Assembly (NCBI GenBank): GCA_038093975.1 | Contig: JBBPTG010000007.1 | Span: forward strand, 361,364 to 425,363 | Direction: 5' to 3' | Length of the DNA stretch: 64,000 nt | DNA from: Chalciporus piperatus | Lineage: Eukaryota > Basidiomycota > Agaricomycetes > Boletales > Boletaceae | Part shown: positions 24,533-36,392 of the stretch, one piece after another | Layout of the letters: every line of letters starts with the position of its first letter | How positions within the stretch are numbered: the stretch's first letter is position 1 | The notes under the pieces: generated by a model | Databases searched by the model: none | What the model saw: the letters and a program-made list of their open reading frames with translations, nothing else | Told to the model about the DNA's origin: nothing | Program-made: the position numbers and the translations under genes

Positions 24533-26957
24533 ATGCGCGTTAAGGATCTTTGGGTAGTTCTCCCTCTCCCCGCATACATAAAGCTCTCTGTGAGTAATCA
24601 TGTTCGGTTGGCACTGGACCATCGCGTACTCTATTATCTGCAAAGCAGTACATGAACTGACGACCACTCAAACTATCCATCTAGTGGGAACGTATCACAC
24701 TCTCCAGAACCGCTACGATTTACTTTGTCTTTTCTGTGCTTCATTGCATTGTGCAACTAGTCTTTCAAGTGCAAGCCTTCCGGGTTAACGTTCAAGCGGC
24801 GAATTTCCTGTCATCCATTACCACACAAGGTGCTGCCGTTGATCCAGATGGGTTCTACGTCTATCGAAACAACGACCTCCGGCTCTGCGATAATGTTCCA
24901 AACACGTTCAGCACCAGTTCATGCCAGGTGGTTTGGAATGGAACGGTCGGAAATAACACACTGGTAGCCACATCCGCAGTTCCACACTCAGTCACATCGC
25001 CGAGCGTTACGACGATGGCGTCGACAGCATCGCATTTAACAGCGAGCAGCCAGATCGCTAGCAGCCACACTACGAGTAGTTCAACGATCGCATCACATTC
25101 AGAGACAACAAGCAGCCACACCACAACTAGTACACAGCCGTTGAAGCCCACCTCTTCGACCCCTCTTCCTACACTCACCCAAGGTGCAGGGCACGAGGGT
25201 CGTCACTATCAACCGTCCGGTAGCGACATCGTAATTAAAAAGGTTGGCTCTTTTATCGCCGGAAAACAATCCCTGTTTACACTCGATGTTAGCGTTCCGC
25301 TCTTAGTACAATTGAAGCAGTCGAAATTAACGGCACAGTTCAAGTTGTTGTCAATGGTTTTGGTTGGAACAACCAGAGCGCGATTCTCGATAAACAATGC
25401 TTATGGGCTCTCGGCTGGCCTGTTCAGATGTACGTGACATTTGCTTTCGCCGAACCTATATTCTGAATGAGCTCCCCAAGCCTTCGTGAGACTGAGCGGG
25501 AAGATCTTACTTTCATTACATTCCAAATCTGGGTGCTTGGGATGTCAGTTGTTGCTGTGAGTATTATTCTCTACTGACAGGTTATACCCCATATGACCGT
25601 ACCCTAGATTCTGAACGAATCGGTTCCTCACACGTGAGCATGGCATGATCTAACCCTTTCTTCGGTGGCTAAGAGTATACCCAGGATCGCTGCCCTGCTA
25701 ACTCATTTGGTGGCCACTGGATGGGCTGGATTTCAGATATTCAACACGGCACAGTTTCGAGATGATTTCGCCACGATAACGACGAATGGGGCTTGTTACC
25801 CCATCAATCTCCTCCCAACCTACTGGCAGACTCGTGCAGCCGATGAGATCCCAAGCTTGGTGCTGAATGCTGTGTCATTGTTGGGTTCTACATTTCTCTC
25901 TTGGAGGCTGGCCAAGGTTGGGTTTCCTCCCAAGTGATACAAGATGGATCCTGATGGTACAAATTCTTCTAGCTGTACGGCTGGCAAACCTTCAAGCGTG
26001 TCGGAGCATCTCTCACTATCAGCCGAGTTTACAAATTCGTGCTCACGTTGTCAATCGTCATTCAGCTGTCATTGTTCTTCATTGTTACATCGATTGCGTT
26101 GTGGCTCGACCAACTCTGGAACGGTGCTATCGGGCACCTGGAAAAGTCCACTGTCTATAAGCCTTTGTTGATCATAACTCTCATCGTGAGCCTCCAACCG
26201 AACCACGTTCTGGTAGCTGTGTAACTGATGATACCCCAGTTGCTGCCCCCATGGCTGGCCTTGGTGAGTTCAGTGCCTTGACACCTTTGAGCATGGAAAT
26301 AAATACTCTGCAGGGTTGGTTTTCAGTCAGGCGGGAGCGAAAGATCGAAATGCTTGTTTTCCTCTTCCTGTGCCTGGGCTATCTCGTCGGCTGGGGAGCC
26401 ATGTTCGACTCCACGGCTTTCCGTTGGACGTATATGACATGGACATTCTTCGGTGTCATGACTACAGTGTCAGTTTTTCTTACACTTGTCACGTTCGCTC
26501 TTGGAATCATCTGCCGTCTAAACTTCGGCAAAGGCTTGCCTCGTTACTGTGCGCCATCCATCCTTCTCGCGTGTGCAATTTTTTCATTTCACTTACTACA
26601 GTAAATGCGCAAGAGCCCCTTCCTGGAGACGACTTCGAGCCAGTGACATTTGTCAGTGACCCGGAGAAGGTGGCTTTCCCGTCAAGCAACAAGCCAACCT
26701 TCTCGGTCGCTTTTGGTTCCCAGTCAGAAGTTCCTGTCCCGTTTTGGCAGCGTTTTGCACAACCTATGAGGATGGCCAGCCAAAGGACTCTCCAACTGCC
26801 GAGTCCTGTAATCAATCGGGCGCCTTCTGAACGTTCAGTCCACTCTCTCCACCGAAATCCATCACAGAGCAGTTCCATTGGCTCAGCGAGTGCTGACAGT
26901 GCCGAAAGTTACAGTACCCAAAGTTTCGAATCTCGTAAGTGGGTTATCGAGGAGTAA
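24533..26957 (+). CDS. Polytopic membrane protein with Ser/Thr-rich ectodomain, unknown function
   Basis: I recognise this as a family found in agaricomycete genomes but know no assigned function. It starts MRVKDLWVVLPLPAYIKLS (ATG 24533). An intron and a first membrane helix follow (TATIYFVFSVLHCIVQLVF). An extracellular-like segment continues with VNVQAANFLSSITTQGAAVDP and several N-x-S/T sites, then a Ser/Thr-rich stalk (24960-25170) rich in SSHTTS-type units. Another ectodomain piece reads VVVNGFGWNNQSAILDKQC, then WALGWPVQM. Six or so membrane helices follow between 25.5 and 26.6 kb, with a conserved GWQTFKRVGASL loop and IICRLNFGKGLPRY. A cytoplasmic Ser-rich tail ends at TAA 26955-26957. 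The overall form, an ectodomain then multiple helices then a tail, is sensor- or channel-like, but that is inference. One frame change near 25180 implies an intron I could not place exactly. Confidence 0.75.
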
Positions 26958-27174
26958 CTGGTAACTTGACAGAATTCCTTGAATGTATACTATTTGCTGT
27001 CGTTATCTCAGTCGCATTTTCTTATTTTTATGCTGCGTTCGAAGTATTGTCAGGGCTGGTAAAGTACTGAAAACATGGTCCTGAGTATGTACGGTTACAA
27101 GTGCGAAAATGAATGCTGCCTAGAGTAGATCACGGGTGGAAACAGAAATGGCTACAAGCATCAGATGAGACATG

Positions 27175-30100
27175 TCAATCACTATCAGGTGTTGGGATTC
27201 CATTAGATTCAGAGGATGATGAGGTAGGTGATGGCATTTCAACTTCTTCATCCTGCATGACGGCAGCTTGCCTGGCAGCCGACGCCATCTCCTCACGAGA
27301 GATGCCAACAGGCGGAATGGGTGTGAGCTCAGAATCGCCATAGCCCAGGAGAGTCTCGCCAAACTGGAGCATCCAAGGATGGTCCAGAAGCTCAACTGCT
27401 GTAGGGCGTAGAACGGGATCGATGGTGAGACACTGCTTGATGAAATTGATTCCCATCTCGCTGAGTTGACCTGGTTCTGGGAGGGGAGGGTGTTGGGTGG
27501 CAACCCCAATGTGGAACATGATTGCCCTGTACATGCGTCAATATGTATGCGTAGTAGTAAGCCAAATACAGGGACCACATACCACTCATTGTCAAGGTTA
27601 CTCCAGGGTTTCTTGCCCGTCGCGAACTCGAGCACGACACACCCCAAAGACCATATGTCCATGGCTCCGTGACGACCTCGCTTGTCGTTCTTGATGACCT
27701 CCGGGGACATGTACATCGGCGTACCCGTCAGACTGTTGTTCATCCCGAGACCACCCCCAAAGCCGCCTACTTTGGCCATGTTGGCCATGTCTGAACCACG
27801 GCGGCTTCGTTGCATCGTCCGATTCTTTGCAAGAAGCTTTGACGCTCCGAAGTCTACATATTTGATGACACCCCTGTGATCGAGGAGGATGTCTGGAAGA
27901 TGAGTAAGTAGCAACGTACGATGCAGTAGAGAAACGACAGACTGTCAGGCTTGATATCACGATGCACGATACCCTTCGAATGGAGGTAGGCAAGACCCTC
28001 CAGCATCTGCATGGTGTAGAGCTGGATAATGCTCTCGTCCTCGATCCTCCCGTGCTCCAGCAGTCCCGCCAGACTCCCTCCTTGGCAATACTCTTCGAAT
28101 ATGTACACCTTGTCCCGATGCACCTCGATGCCATAGTATTCTACAACATTTGGATGGTGCAGCATCTCCATAATGCTGAGCTCGTCTCTAATCTGAGCAT
28201 ATAGGTTCGGTAACCCAGATAATTCCTGGAATTTGATCTCCTTGACGGCCATGAGTGAGCCCGAATCAAGGTTGACAGCGAGGTAGACGGAGCCAAATGC
28301 CCCGGCGCCAATGAACCGACGCTGCTGCCAGCGAATAGAGATGTTTGAGCTGGAAGAGGCAAGGAAGACGAGCGATCGATCCTCGAATTTCTCGTCGTCG
28401 AGTACACGTCCGATGATACGATTCTCTGAACCCAGCTGCTCGCGTTCCTTTGCGAGGGCTTCGAAGGCCTTGGTAGTCCTCTCCAAGAAAACACGGATAC
28501 TTGGGTCGGTATATGCGTAAACGTTTGAGTTGATGAGATAGTCGTCATTGACAGGGGACTGCGAGCGCTGTAGAAGTGGATCGTCTTCATCTGCAGCGAG
28601 CGACGCCCGCTCGCGTCGAAGCTCCTCCTGTCGTTCCTTTGCCTTGTGTGCTGCCTCGAGAGTTGAACGGGCACCTAATATGTCAAAATGACTCATCAGA
28701 AGCGTCATGCAACTGGCTACTTTTTGTCGAAGCATTTCGAACTGATTATTAGGCATCTGTAGGATATTGCTCCGCCTTGTCCGATGAAGCGCGAACTCGA
28801 GAGCGTTCACAGCCCACCTGAAGATTCTCCTGTCTGTGGGATCACAGTCGTCGCAGATAAAGGATACCCAGGAGATAGCGAGGCAGATGAGCGAGCGATT
28901 GAATTTGGTCAACATAGAGCGTTCCATATGTTTCTGGGCGTGTTGACCATGTTCGGATGCGAACAAATACCAGTTCTCGAGTAGCTCCTGGTGCCGGTCA
29001 GCGTTCCGCAGCGAGTTGCGAACATGGTGAACCGAATCAACGATAGCTTCTGCAAGTTTGTTGGTCGCACGAGAGATCTTCCGTAGCTCGCGATTAACAC
29101 TTGGTATATGGGCCTGCTGCTCGACTATGCAAGGAGGAGGGTTGAGAGGGATACCGTCTGGTTCATCGTCTTCGTCGGTGGGGATAAAGATGTCGGCGAA
29201 GTCCTGCTTTGCCAATGCGAGTCGGCGCATCGTCCCGTCAGCAACCAGCCTCACCCGGTTATCCTTCATCTCAAGTTCCACTCTGGGCATCTCTAACATA
29301 AGAACTAGCCCATTCCAAATGAACACGCTGCGAGGAGACAGCAGCAAGAGATACTCTACTTCCTCCTCGTCGTCGGAACCATAGTCAGCGCCGTGGTCAA
29401 CAACAGGAAGCATCCCGTCGTCGCTGATGGCTTCGTGAACGTGGAAAGATTCGAGGAGAATGCGACGGATTGCATCAGGACGATCTCGAAGTGCGCTGGA
29501 CGCTACTATGTAAGTACCGTCTTCTTCATAGGTCTGGGTATAAACAAGAAAGTGGTCGGTCGCGACAAGCGCTGCAATGAATTGTTCGAGAGAGACGTTC
29601 TCCAGATTGTATTCCGCCGAGTTACTCATTCGCTGGGTAAGCACTCTAAAAGCGTACAGTCAGCGAAATCTTGGGAATCCCCAAAATACGAACCTTGCGA
29701 AGCGTTGGAGTTTACGATAACGTAGCCTGACATTGTCCAGGATCTTGGCATACCAAGCGACCTTCTGTTCATCAGTCATCTGACCCGTGCTGCCAGCGAT
29801 GATACCGCCTCGGGGAGCTGGATTGGGCGCTCTGTTCACCCGTCCGTTCTCTGAAGCGGGTAGGCGGACTTGAGTCTCAAAGTAGTTCGCGACTCGAACC
29901 ATAAGTCGATTAGTCAGTGAGCTGCGAGCGTTCGTCAAGCTGTAGTCCACAACCAGATGAGAGGGCTCACCAAACTTGCTCAGCCACTACAGTGGAGCCG
30001 CCAACAACTGCCATGCTGACATCGTTGAACGTCCCCCACTGAGACTCGATGACATCGGTTTCCTTGAAGTAGATGCCTTTGACACCGCTCTTGAGTTTCC

Positions 30101-31598
30101 AGTGAATGAGCCTGAAGAATATCGAAAGGGCTTCGAGGATAGTGGAATCATAGTCTTCGCTTATGCACCTAGGTAAATTCCATTTCCCCCCAGGATCCGG
30201 GGAAAGGAACGCCTCGTATTGCCTCTTGAGCGTACAGGCCAACCCCAAATTCATCTTTACATCCTCAGTGACCTGGTCAATGATAAGCACCTCGGGGTCC
30301 TTGAGCTTCTGGACGTAGTCGAGACGCACGCGCAGACACGCCTGCGCAAGTTTCGTGGGGAATGAGATGAGAGGAACGAGTTCATTCTCGAAAGTTGGAA
30401 GATTCATTTCTTCGAATAAGGAGGAAAGATTGACTTGAGCGTCGCGAGCAGTGCCAATGAATGAATGGACGGTGTTCATGAACCCCTTCTCAAACGTCTT
30501 CTGGATGGACTCTTCCTTGAGAATGCGTTCGATGAACGTGCTAGCGTCTGGCGCTTGCTTCGAGGGCCCATTTGGTTGCATACGAGGGTAGACATCGATG
30601 TTTGCGATTGGTTTCGTCACGTCAAGTGACTCACTGCCCGTCCAACGCTGGAGAAGGGCGATATGACGACGTAAAGACATAAGAACAGTGGACCACGTGT
30701 TAAGCGTCTCACAGCGAGCTTGAAATCGAGGTTCTGATGCGGCAGCCTTATCTGCGTGGAAAGCCTTGAGGTTTGGGTAGAGTGATTGGGCTGCTTCGAG
30801 TCTGGAGAGGAGAGCGTTGACTCGCTGTAGAGCGATGGCCGGGTCGTGTTCTTCATCCTTGAGTCTGAAAGAATTGATCTCCTCAATGGTCGGATCTACA
30901 GTGCGCATCCTCCTTTCTTCGATACGTCTGCGCTCCTCTTCTTCTTTTCTTTCACTGAACTTCGCACGTAGTCCGAGCCAGATATTGAGATGGATGTTGT
31001 TATGTTCTTCGCTCGAGTTCTCGAGAGAAACAGCAATACGAGTCTTCTCCGACCTGAGAACATCTCCAGATAGGACGGAAGCGAGCATGGCCTGCCATTC
31101 CAGACGGTCATTATCTTCTACTGTTGCAGGTTCGATGGGGCCAGAGTCGAGCATGAAAGCCAATGCGTCTCCACCCGAGTGACTGAGGTCTTCATCATCA
31201 CTGTCACCTGCGTCTATAAGCTGTCCCAGACCCCTCTGGAAGTAGTTTGAATCTGGATCATTTCTTGGATCGTCGCCAAGGCCTGGTTCTGACCTGTATC
31301 GTTTGACAAACTGGGAGTAGACGTCGGAGTACTTTGGGGGGTTATGGGGTTGGTTGTGGTTGTAAGACATGGTGTTGGATGCTGATCCGGAAGAGAAGTT
31401 GTTTCTTGACTGACGACCTGTGCCCCTGCTACGCAATGAGGTGTTGATCGCCGAGGCCGAGAGCATGGAGGAGCTGGAGGAGTGTGGCCTTGGGATTGGG
31501 GGAGGGTCCCAGTCTGGCTCATCGCCGTCGTTGGAGTCGTGCTCCTCGAGCGAGAACAGAGACGGTTCATGCAACTTTCCTCGTCGTACGCTCGTCAT
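27175..31598 (-). CDS. SSK2: SSK2/SSK22/Wis4-type MAP kinase kinase kinase
   Basis: This is a MAPKKK of the high-osmolarity glycerol / stress-activated pathway, where it phosphorylates the Pbs2/Wis1 MAPKK. The long N-terminal half (31.6-28.5 kb) has an acidic start (MTSVRRGKLHEPSLFSLEEH) and the conserved non-catalytic SSK2/Wis4 region, for example ELLENWYLFASEHGQHAQKH. The kinase domain starts with a Gly loop (FIGAGAFGSVY), the ATP Lys in LMAVKEIKF and a C-helix Glu. HRDIKP, DFGASKL and the activation end GTPMYMSPEV follow. A short Ser/Pro-rich tail ends at TGA 27177-27175. The apparent M two codons upstream (31604) is GTG, so ATG 31598-31596 was chosen. About six exons are present. It diverges from the DRG1-like GTPase, with only about 150 bases between start codons. 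Confidence 0.93.
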
Positions 31599-31749
31599 CC
31601 TCACAACTAGTTGACACTAGAGACCAAACCAGCCTTGCCCTGCCCTTGCCCTCCCCATTCACGTGACTCGATCTATGCGGCGGATTGGGATCTACAACTA
31701 AGTCAAACCACGACCTCAACCAGAACGTCAAGAACGAATAACCGAACAC
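31599..31749. promoter_or_regulatory. Compact bidirectional promoter, SSK2 / RBG1
   Basis: Start codons of two divergent genes are separated by 151 bases, so both promoters must overlap here or extend into transcribed sequence. A C/T-rich stretch (CTTGCCCTGCCCTTGCCCT) lies at 31632-31650. No TATA box is seen. Confidence 0.4.
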
Positions 31750-33873
31750 CATGGGTATCGTTGAAAAGGTTCGTTTCTCGTACACGTTTCGTGTCCGATC
31801 TCTAACCCCCCGTAGATCAAAGAGATCGAGGGTGAGCTCGGACCTACCTCTACTAATCTCCATCTCTGAACATGTCCTTGCAAAAAAAAGATGAGATGGC
31901 GCGGAGTACGTGTCCTGGTTCCCTTGCTATCAATTAGCTGATTGTCGATAATGAATAGCGCAAAAGAACAAGGTACTACTCCCTCCAGCTGATTCAACCC
32001 AGACACCTGACAAACCTATCAAGTAGGCGACAGAGTATCACCTCGGTCTACTCAAAGCAAAGCTTGCTCGCTACCGTGCTCAACTCCTTGAACCCACTTC
32101 GAAATCTGGCCCCGCAGGTGTCGGATTCGATGTACAAAAGTCAGGAGATGCTCGTGTTGCTCTCATTGGGTTCCCATCCGTCGGAAAGGTTCGTTCGTCT
32201 ATCTAGCATTGAGGATCGTTGCGTTTAATCAAATCAATATAGTCCACGCTCCTCAGCAAGTGCACCCATACAGCTTCAGAAACTGCGGCTTATGAGTTCA
32301 CAACCCTTACCGCTATTCCTGGCGTAATCGAGTATCAGGGTGCCCGTATCCAACTTCTCGATCTACCTGGAATCGTCGAGGGTGCCAGTCAGGGTAAGAG
32401 AGTAATGTCATATCGATGTCTTTCTAGTTCATCATTCCCCCAAAGGTCGTGGGCGAGGTCGTCAAGTCGTCGCAAGTATGTGATGGATATCCCACCTCCG
32501 CTCGTCACTCACGTTTTGCCAGCTGCAAAGACCGCTGATCTCATCCTTATCATGCTTGATGCTACCAAGTCTGAGGAACAGAGGCGGCTCTTAGAAATTG
32601 AGCTTGACGCAGTAGGCATCCGACTGAATAAGCGGAAGCCTGACGTCGTGTTCAAGCGCAAGACTACTGGTGGGGTAAATAATTGCGTTCTTCCATTCAT
32701 CTACCACCACTAACGAAAACTCTTGTCACATAGATAACGGTATGTGACCGACCATCTCGATCAGACATACCCTTACCTCTCCCCGAAGCTGAACACTACC
32801 GTGAAGTTGACCAAGACGGACGAGAAGACTATAAGAACGATTCTTGCTAGTTGTATGTCAAATTCTGCCTATCATCTGGCAGTGGTTGAGTGTTGTCAGA
32901 CAAGCTGCACAACTGCGACGTCATGATTCGAGAAGATGTGGGTATCCGACTCGTCTCATGCGGTCAAGCTGAACTATATGCCGTTCAGATCACTACGGAT
33001 GAATTTATCGACGTTCTGATTGGTGAGCTTGGAAGACTATCGGTCAAATCACGTCCTTAATCATCCAAATGCAGGCACGCGCAAATACGTTCCATGTCTC
33101 TGTGAGTTTCCACTGGTGAGCTGTGAAATGCCTGTCGCTGATGTACGCATGCAAGATGTGTACAACAAGATAGACGCAATCAGCTTGGAGCTGGTACGCC
33201 TGCGCAGCTTTCTTTGAAGACGGCGACTTTGCTTACACCTTGGCGATAGGTGGACAAGCTCGCGCGGACCGAGAACACTGTTGTCATCAGCTGTGAGCTG
33301 GACATGAAGTGAGCAAGCTCTCCAAGTGCCTACTTTTTTATATATCTCGATATCCGCAGCCTTGACTACCTCATCGAGCGCATATGGGAAGGTCTCGGGC
33401 TCGTGAAAGTTTACACGAAAAAGCGTGGCGAGCGCCCTGACTTGTCAGATCCTGTGTGTCTGCGAAAAGGCGCTACGCTCGAGGTGCATGCGCAGTTACT
33501 TCGACATCTCATGTGCAGAAGATCCTTACTTGTATGAAATGCTCTAGGACGTCTGTTTGGGAATCCACAAATCGCTCGCTACAAACTTCCGAAATGGACT
33601 CGTTTGGTAAGTCCACGATTCCATACTATGTGGACTTTCTAATCATATTCGTAATTTTTAGGGTATGTAGATGTGTTGTCTCATCCTTCAGATGACCTCA
33701 TTTGCCTTCTTCGTATACATGCAGGGCCGGTCATCGAAGTTTTCACCGCACGCGCAGAAGGTCAGTTTGAATCATCAAGTACAAGACGAAGATGTTGTAT
33801 CCAGTATGTATTCTGGGTGATACTTGTCTATTTCCCAAACTGACATGACGCCATTGTAGTATTTACCAAGTGA
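31750..33873 (+). CDS. RBG1: DRG1/RBG1 developmentally regulated GTP-binding protein
   Basis: This is an Obg-related GTPase of the DRG family, which works with a DFRP partner on translating ribosomes. It starts MGIVEKIKEIEDEMARTQKNK, as in DRG1 orthologues. The G domain has G1 GFPSVGKST, the G2 region [15 protein letters not shown]3 [10 protein letters not shown] followed by the S5D2L-type insertion, and G4 as NKID at the YNKIDAI segment. The TGS domain begins near [20 protein letters not shown]. It ends DEDVVSIFTK before TGA 33871-33873. The gene is cut into more than a dozen small exons by very short introns, so single-frame readings look broken although every join restores the family sequence. 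It appears complete. Confidence 0.93.
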
Positions 33874-34360
33874 GAGAATCCCAAGTTTGCCTTTCCTATG
33901 TTGTTACAGTAGCTCTTGAAGTCATGTTACATATCAACACGTTGGTTTCCGAAGTTATAACAATGCGTCACGGAACACTTTGTTTTTGCTGGTCAAACGC
34001 ATTGCGCGGGGGACGCCGTCTTTTGTTCTCGACTCCAGGCCGCGTCCAGTCTCACGAGTCACATCCGTCGTCGTCGTCGCTGCTAAATCGCGACGTTGTC
34101 GAGGCGGGCAGATTTCGAGAACGAGCGGACCGGATGCATCATGAATGTATGTACTATACTCGTTCGTTCCCTCGTGGTCCCATCACAGCCACGCACCGCC
34201 GCGCCCTTTCGGTCAAACGGGCCACGCTGTGCGGGACCTTGGCGGGACCGTGGATTTCCTCGTTGGAATCTGGGCTGAGGACCAGGAAATCCAATCAATT
34301 GGCAAGGAAATTATGCGACTATACATTGGTAGTAATAAAAGTCCTTACTAAACTGACCGC
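33874..34360. other. Intergenic region between RBG1 and the accessory segment
   Basis: These 487 bases hold open frames on both strands but none with a recognisable domain or splice pattern. GTC/CGT-rich triplets occur at 34064-34080. It may be 3' flank of the two convergent genes. Confidence 0.5.
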
Positions 34361-35413
34361 CTAGTGCGATGAGGGGCCAGCAACCGTGCCGCTCTCATTC
34401 CGTCCATCCGCATTTTCAAGAAGCAAAACGACTTGACGACAGAGGGCCTCCAACCGCCGGTCCAAATGGTCTATTGCTTCCTGTAGCTGCCGCACTTCGT
34501 GGTCCAAAGCACAGCTGGGGCTGGACTCAGCCTCAGCGCCGCAAGCCAGGGGAACGGAAGGCAGCGGGGTGGGGGTGGGGTGCAGGGGTGTGGGTCGGAA
34601 TCTTTTGCGGGGATGGCGGGATGGCGAATGGCCCTGGCCCCCAGTGTGAGAGCATTTGGTTTTCCCTTTCTTGCATGCTCCACAGGCGGTCCCCACCGCT
34701 CTCCGGGGGCATTTGATCCCCTTGGCGACACATTTGGTACAATCCGGCCTTAGGTCTTCCCCTGGGGCAGTCCGCTTGCCCGCGGGGTTGGACGGCCCTG
34801 GTTCATCGTTGTCGGAGATGCTCGTCACTGGTTTCTCCGCATCGCTCTTCGTTTCTGCAAGCGGCCTCTTGCGGGTCTGGCCCCTGGCCTCTTCAAGTTG
34901 TTCCACCTTGGGCTGGCCCTCGGCATTCGGGGTGTTGCTTCTGTTGCCAGGATCAGTGGCCTTGCCCTTGCCCTTGCCCTCATCCACCAAAGGCAGTGGA
35001 GTCCCCAACTCAATGCTGGGCTCCAAAACTGCAGCAGCCTTACCGCTGTGCTTTGCGCCGCCCCATCGGTGAGCGGCCACAGCGTCCTGAGAGGGCGAGC
35101 AGATGGCAAGCCACTGCGGCCACTGAGCGCTGAGCCTTGGCCTGGGCGGCGTTGCTTGGGACACAATGAAGTTCCGCCCCGATAAGGGCTATCGGAACAC
35201 TCTCCGAGGTGGCATCGGCGATGGTCCGGATTTCATCCTAGCAGTGTTGAGAACATTAGCCAGCAGTAAAAGAACATGGCGGCTTACCAGGATGGCCATG
35301 ATTTGATCCGCCGTCTGGGCCCAGAGATAGTATGAGGATAACTGCGAGCATAACTCGTCCACGAGGGCATCGATGCGCGCGGCGGCGTCTTCGAGGGTGT
35401 GGGCGGTTGACAT
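34361..35413 (-). CDS. Cys-rich protein with a central Zn2Cys6-like cluster, unknown role
   Basis: The first exon starts MSTAHTLEDAAARIDALVDE and continues to WAQTADQIMAIL. A good GTAAGC donor (about 35289) and TAG acceptor (about 35236) join it to DEIRTIADATSESVPIAL. A second, less certain intron within about 35080-35170 must shift the frame; a CTCTCAG acceptor near 35083 does this correctly. The long last exon holds a Pro/Lys-rich region (DEGKGKGKATDPGN). The pattern CTKC, six residues, then Cys, eight residues, CGAC, six residues, Cys follows. This fits the fungal Zn2Cys6 spacing. A predicted coiled coil follows (HEVRQLQEAIDHLDRRLEAL) before TAG 34363-34361. Related Cys-rich proteins are, from memory, expanded in some agaricomycetes. 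It sits next to a DNA transposon. It may be a transcription factor, a transposon-linked gene, or a decaying copy. Confidence 0.55.
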
Positions 35414-35576
35414 GTCGATGATGGCGAGTGGAACGGGTCGGGATGGCGCAGTGCCGGGGATGGATGTTGATTTCGAGGCCGTTTTGTACTTGTTTGGCCT
35501 TCCTACGGTTGAATAGCTTAAAGTTAATTTAATTGAAGGCCCAACATTGAATATTGAACGTCGTCTTGTAGTCTTG

Positions 35577-35603
35577 TATACAGTTGACTTGCTCATAATG
35601 CAT
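35577..35603 (+). repeat. Left terminal inverted repeat
   Basis: These 27 bases, starting TATACAGTTGACTTG, are the exact reverse complement of 36366-36392. The match stops on both sides, at 35576/36393 and at 35604/36365. Confidence 0.85.
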
Positions 35604-36388
35604 ACGAGTGGGGCGGCAAAAAGGTTATGCACTATTAGGATTATGCAACAGGGTATTTGTCACGCTGCGTGACTATTTTGTGACTAATGTGACACCACCC
35701 AGCGGTGTGACAATAGAATACACTATGTCGTGCTACTAGTATGGAAGTTAAAAGCATCTAAGGTAGTCTGCTTTCCATTGAGGATTTCATCTCGCCGTAA
35801 AACTGCACGGAATTTACAGAGTTGATGGGACAGGGCGAGTGAGAATGTGGGATCACCATACTGCATGCACCCCTCTTCGAGCTGCTGACACAGTTGCATC
35901 AGATCGGCGCGCGAGAACGAAACGGTCGACTCCTCGTCTTCATCGTCTTCATCGTCAATCACGATCACATTCGCCTGTGCCATCTCTTGACGAACCTGTT
36001 CTGCAATTCCCTCAACACTGCCATTTGATTCAGCCCAATCTTCGCCAACTCTCTCTTCCACTGGGTCAAGCATTTCATCAATGGTTGGAAGTGGACCGAA
36101 GATTCGCTTTCGCGAGTGAAGATTAGAGTGAGATGTGTACCACCCGAAAAGTCCTATCAAATCTTTTATGCAAGTTTCGAGACAATGGATCCCTCAGGAC
36201 AATTGATCTACATCCACCAACCTGCTATTGGCCCTATCTGATATTGCATATTGTACCTCGCCAGCCAATGCATTATGTGTTATGCATTTACACTGTGTTT
36301 TGAGTGGGAACAACAGTCGGAGACCCGAAAGTCAATGCATTATGGCCTTTATGCATTGTTACATCATGCATTATGAGCAAGTCAACTG
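35581..36388 (-). mobile_element. Decayed pogo/Tigger-like DNA transposon
   Basis: The element is about 808 bp long and bounded by perfect inverted repeats with outer ends CAGTTGACTTGC. Each end is flanked by TATA, consistent with the TA target duplication of Tc1/mariner-pogo elements. Inside is the C-terminal remnant of a Tigger-type transposase on the minus strand. TTATGCA/TGCATTATG motifs repeat near both ends. The DDE catalytic domain is missing, so this is an internally deleted, non-autonomous copy. Confidence 0.72.
35723..36160 (-). pseudogene. Transposase remnant, pogo/Tigger C-terminal tail
   Basis: An open frame of about 145 residues has no usable ATG at its start, because the apparent first residue is encoded by TTG. 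It reads PTIDEMLDPVEERVGEDW, then an acidic run and RADLMQLCQQLEEGC. It closes with NGKQTTLDAFNF before TAG 35725-35723. The acidic block, the helical pair and the KQTTLDAF ending match the tail of CENP-B/Jerky/Tigger-type transposases as I know them. The N-terminal DNA-binding and DDE domains are absent. It lies fully inside the inverted repeats. Confidence 0.65.
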
Positions 36389-36392
36389 TATA
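36366..36392 (-). repeat. Right terminal inverted repeat
   Basis: These 27 bases, ending AAGTCAACTGTATA, are the exact reverse complement of 35577-35603. Two further TGCATTATG copies lie just inside, at 36269 and 36336. Confidence 0.85.

Noticed and set aside
24861..25178. Hydrophobic minus-strand frame rich in Val and Leu
   Set aside because: It is the antisense of the Ser/Thr-rich stalk; the repeat composition creates the apparent membrane-like pattern.
33870..34364. 164-codon plus-strand frame after RBG1
   Set aside because: It begins at the RBG1 stop region, has no recognisable domain and looks like chance opening in GC-rich sequence.
35041..35170. Frameshift disabling the Cys-rich gene
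   Set aside because: The frames can be joined by an in-phase intron ending CTCTCAG near 35083, so a broken gene is not required, although it is not excluded.
34369..35185. Plus-strand frames of up to 138 codons opposite the Cys-rich gene
   Set aside because: They arise from GC-rich, low-complexity coding sequence on the other strand and show no family features.
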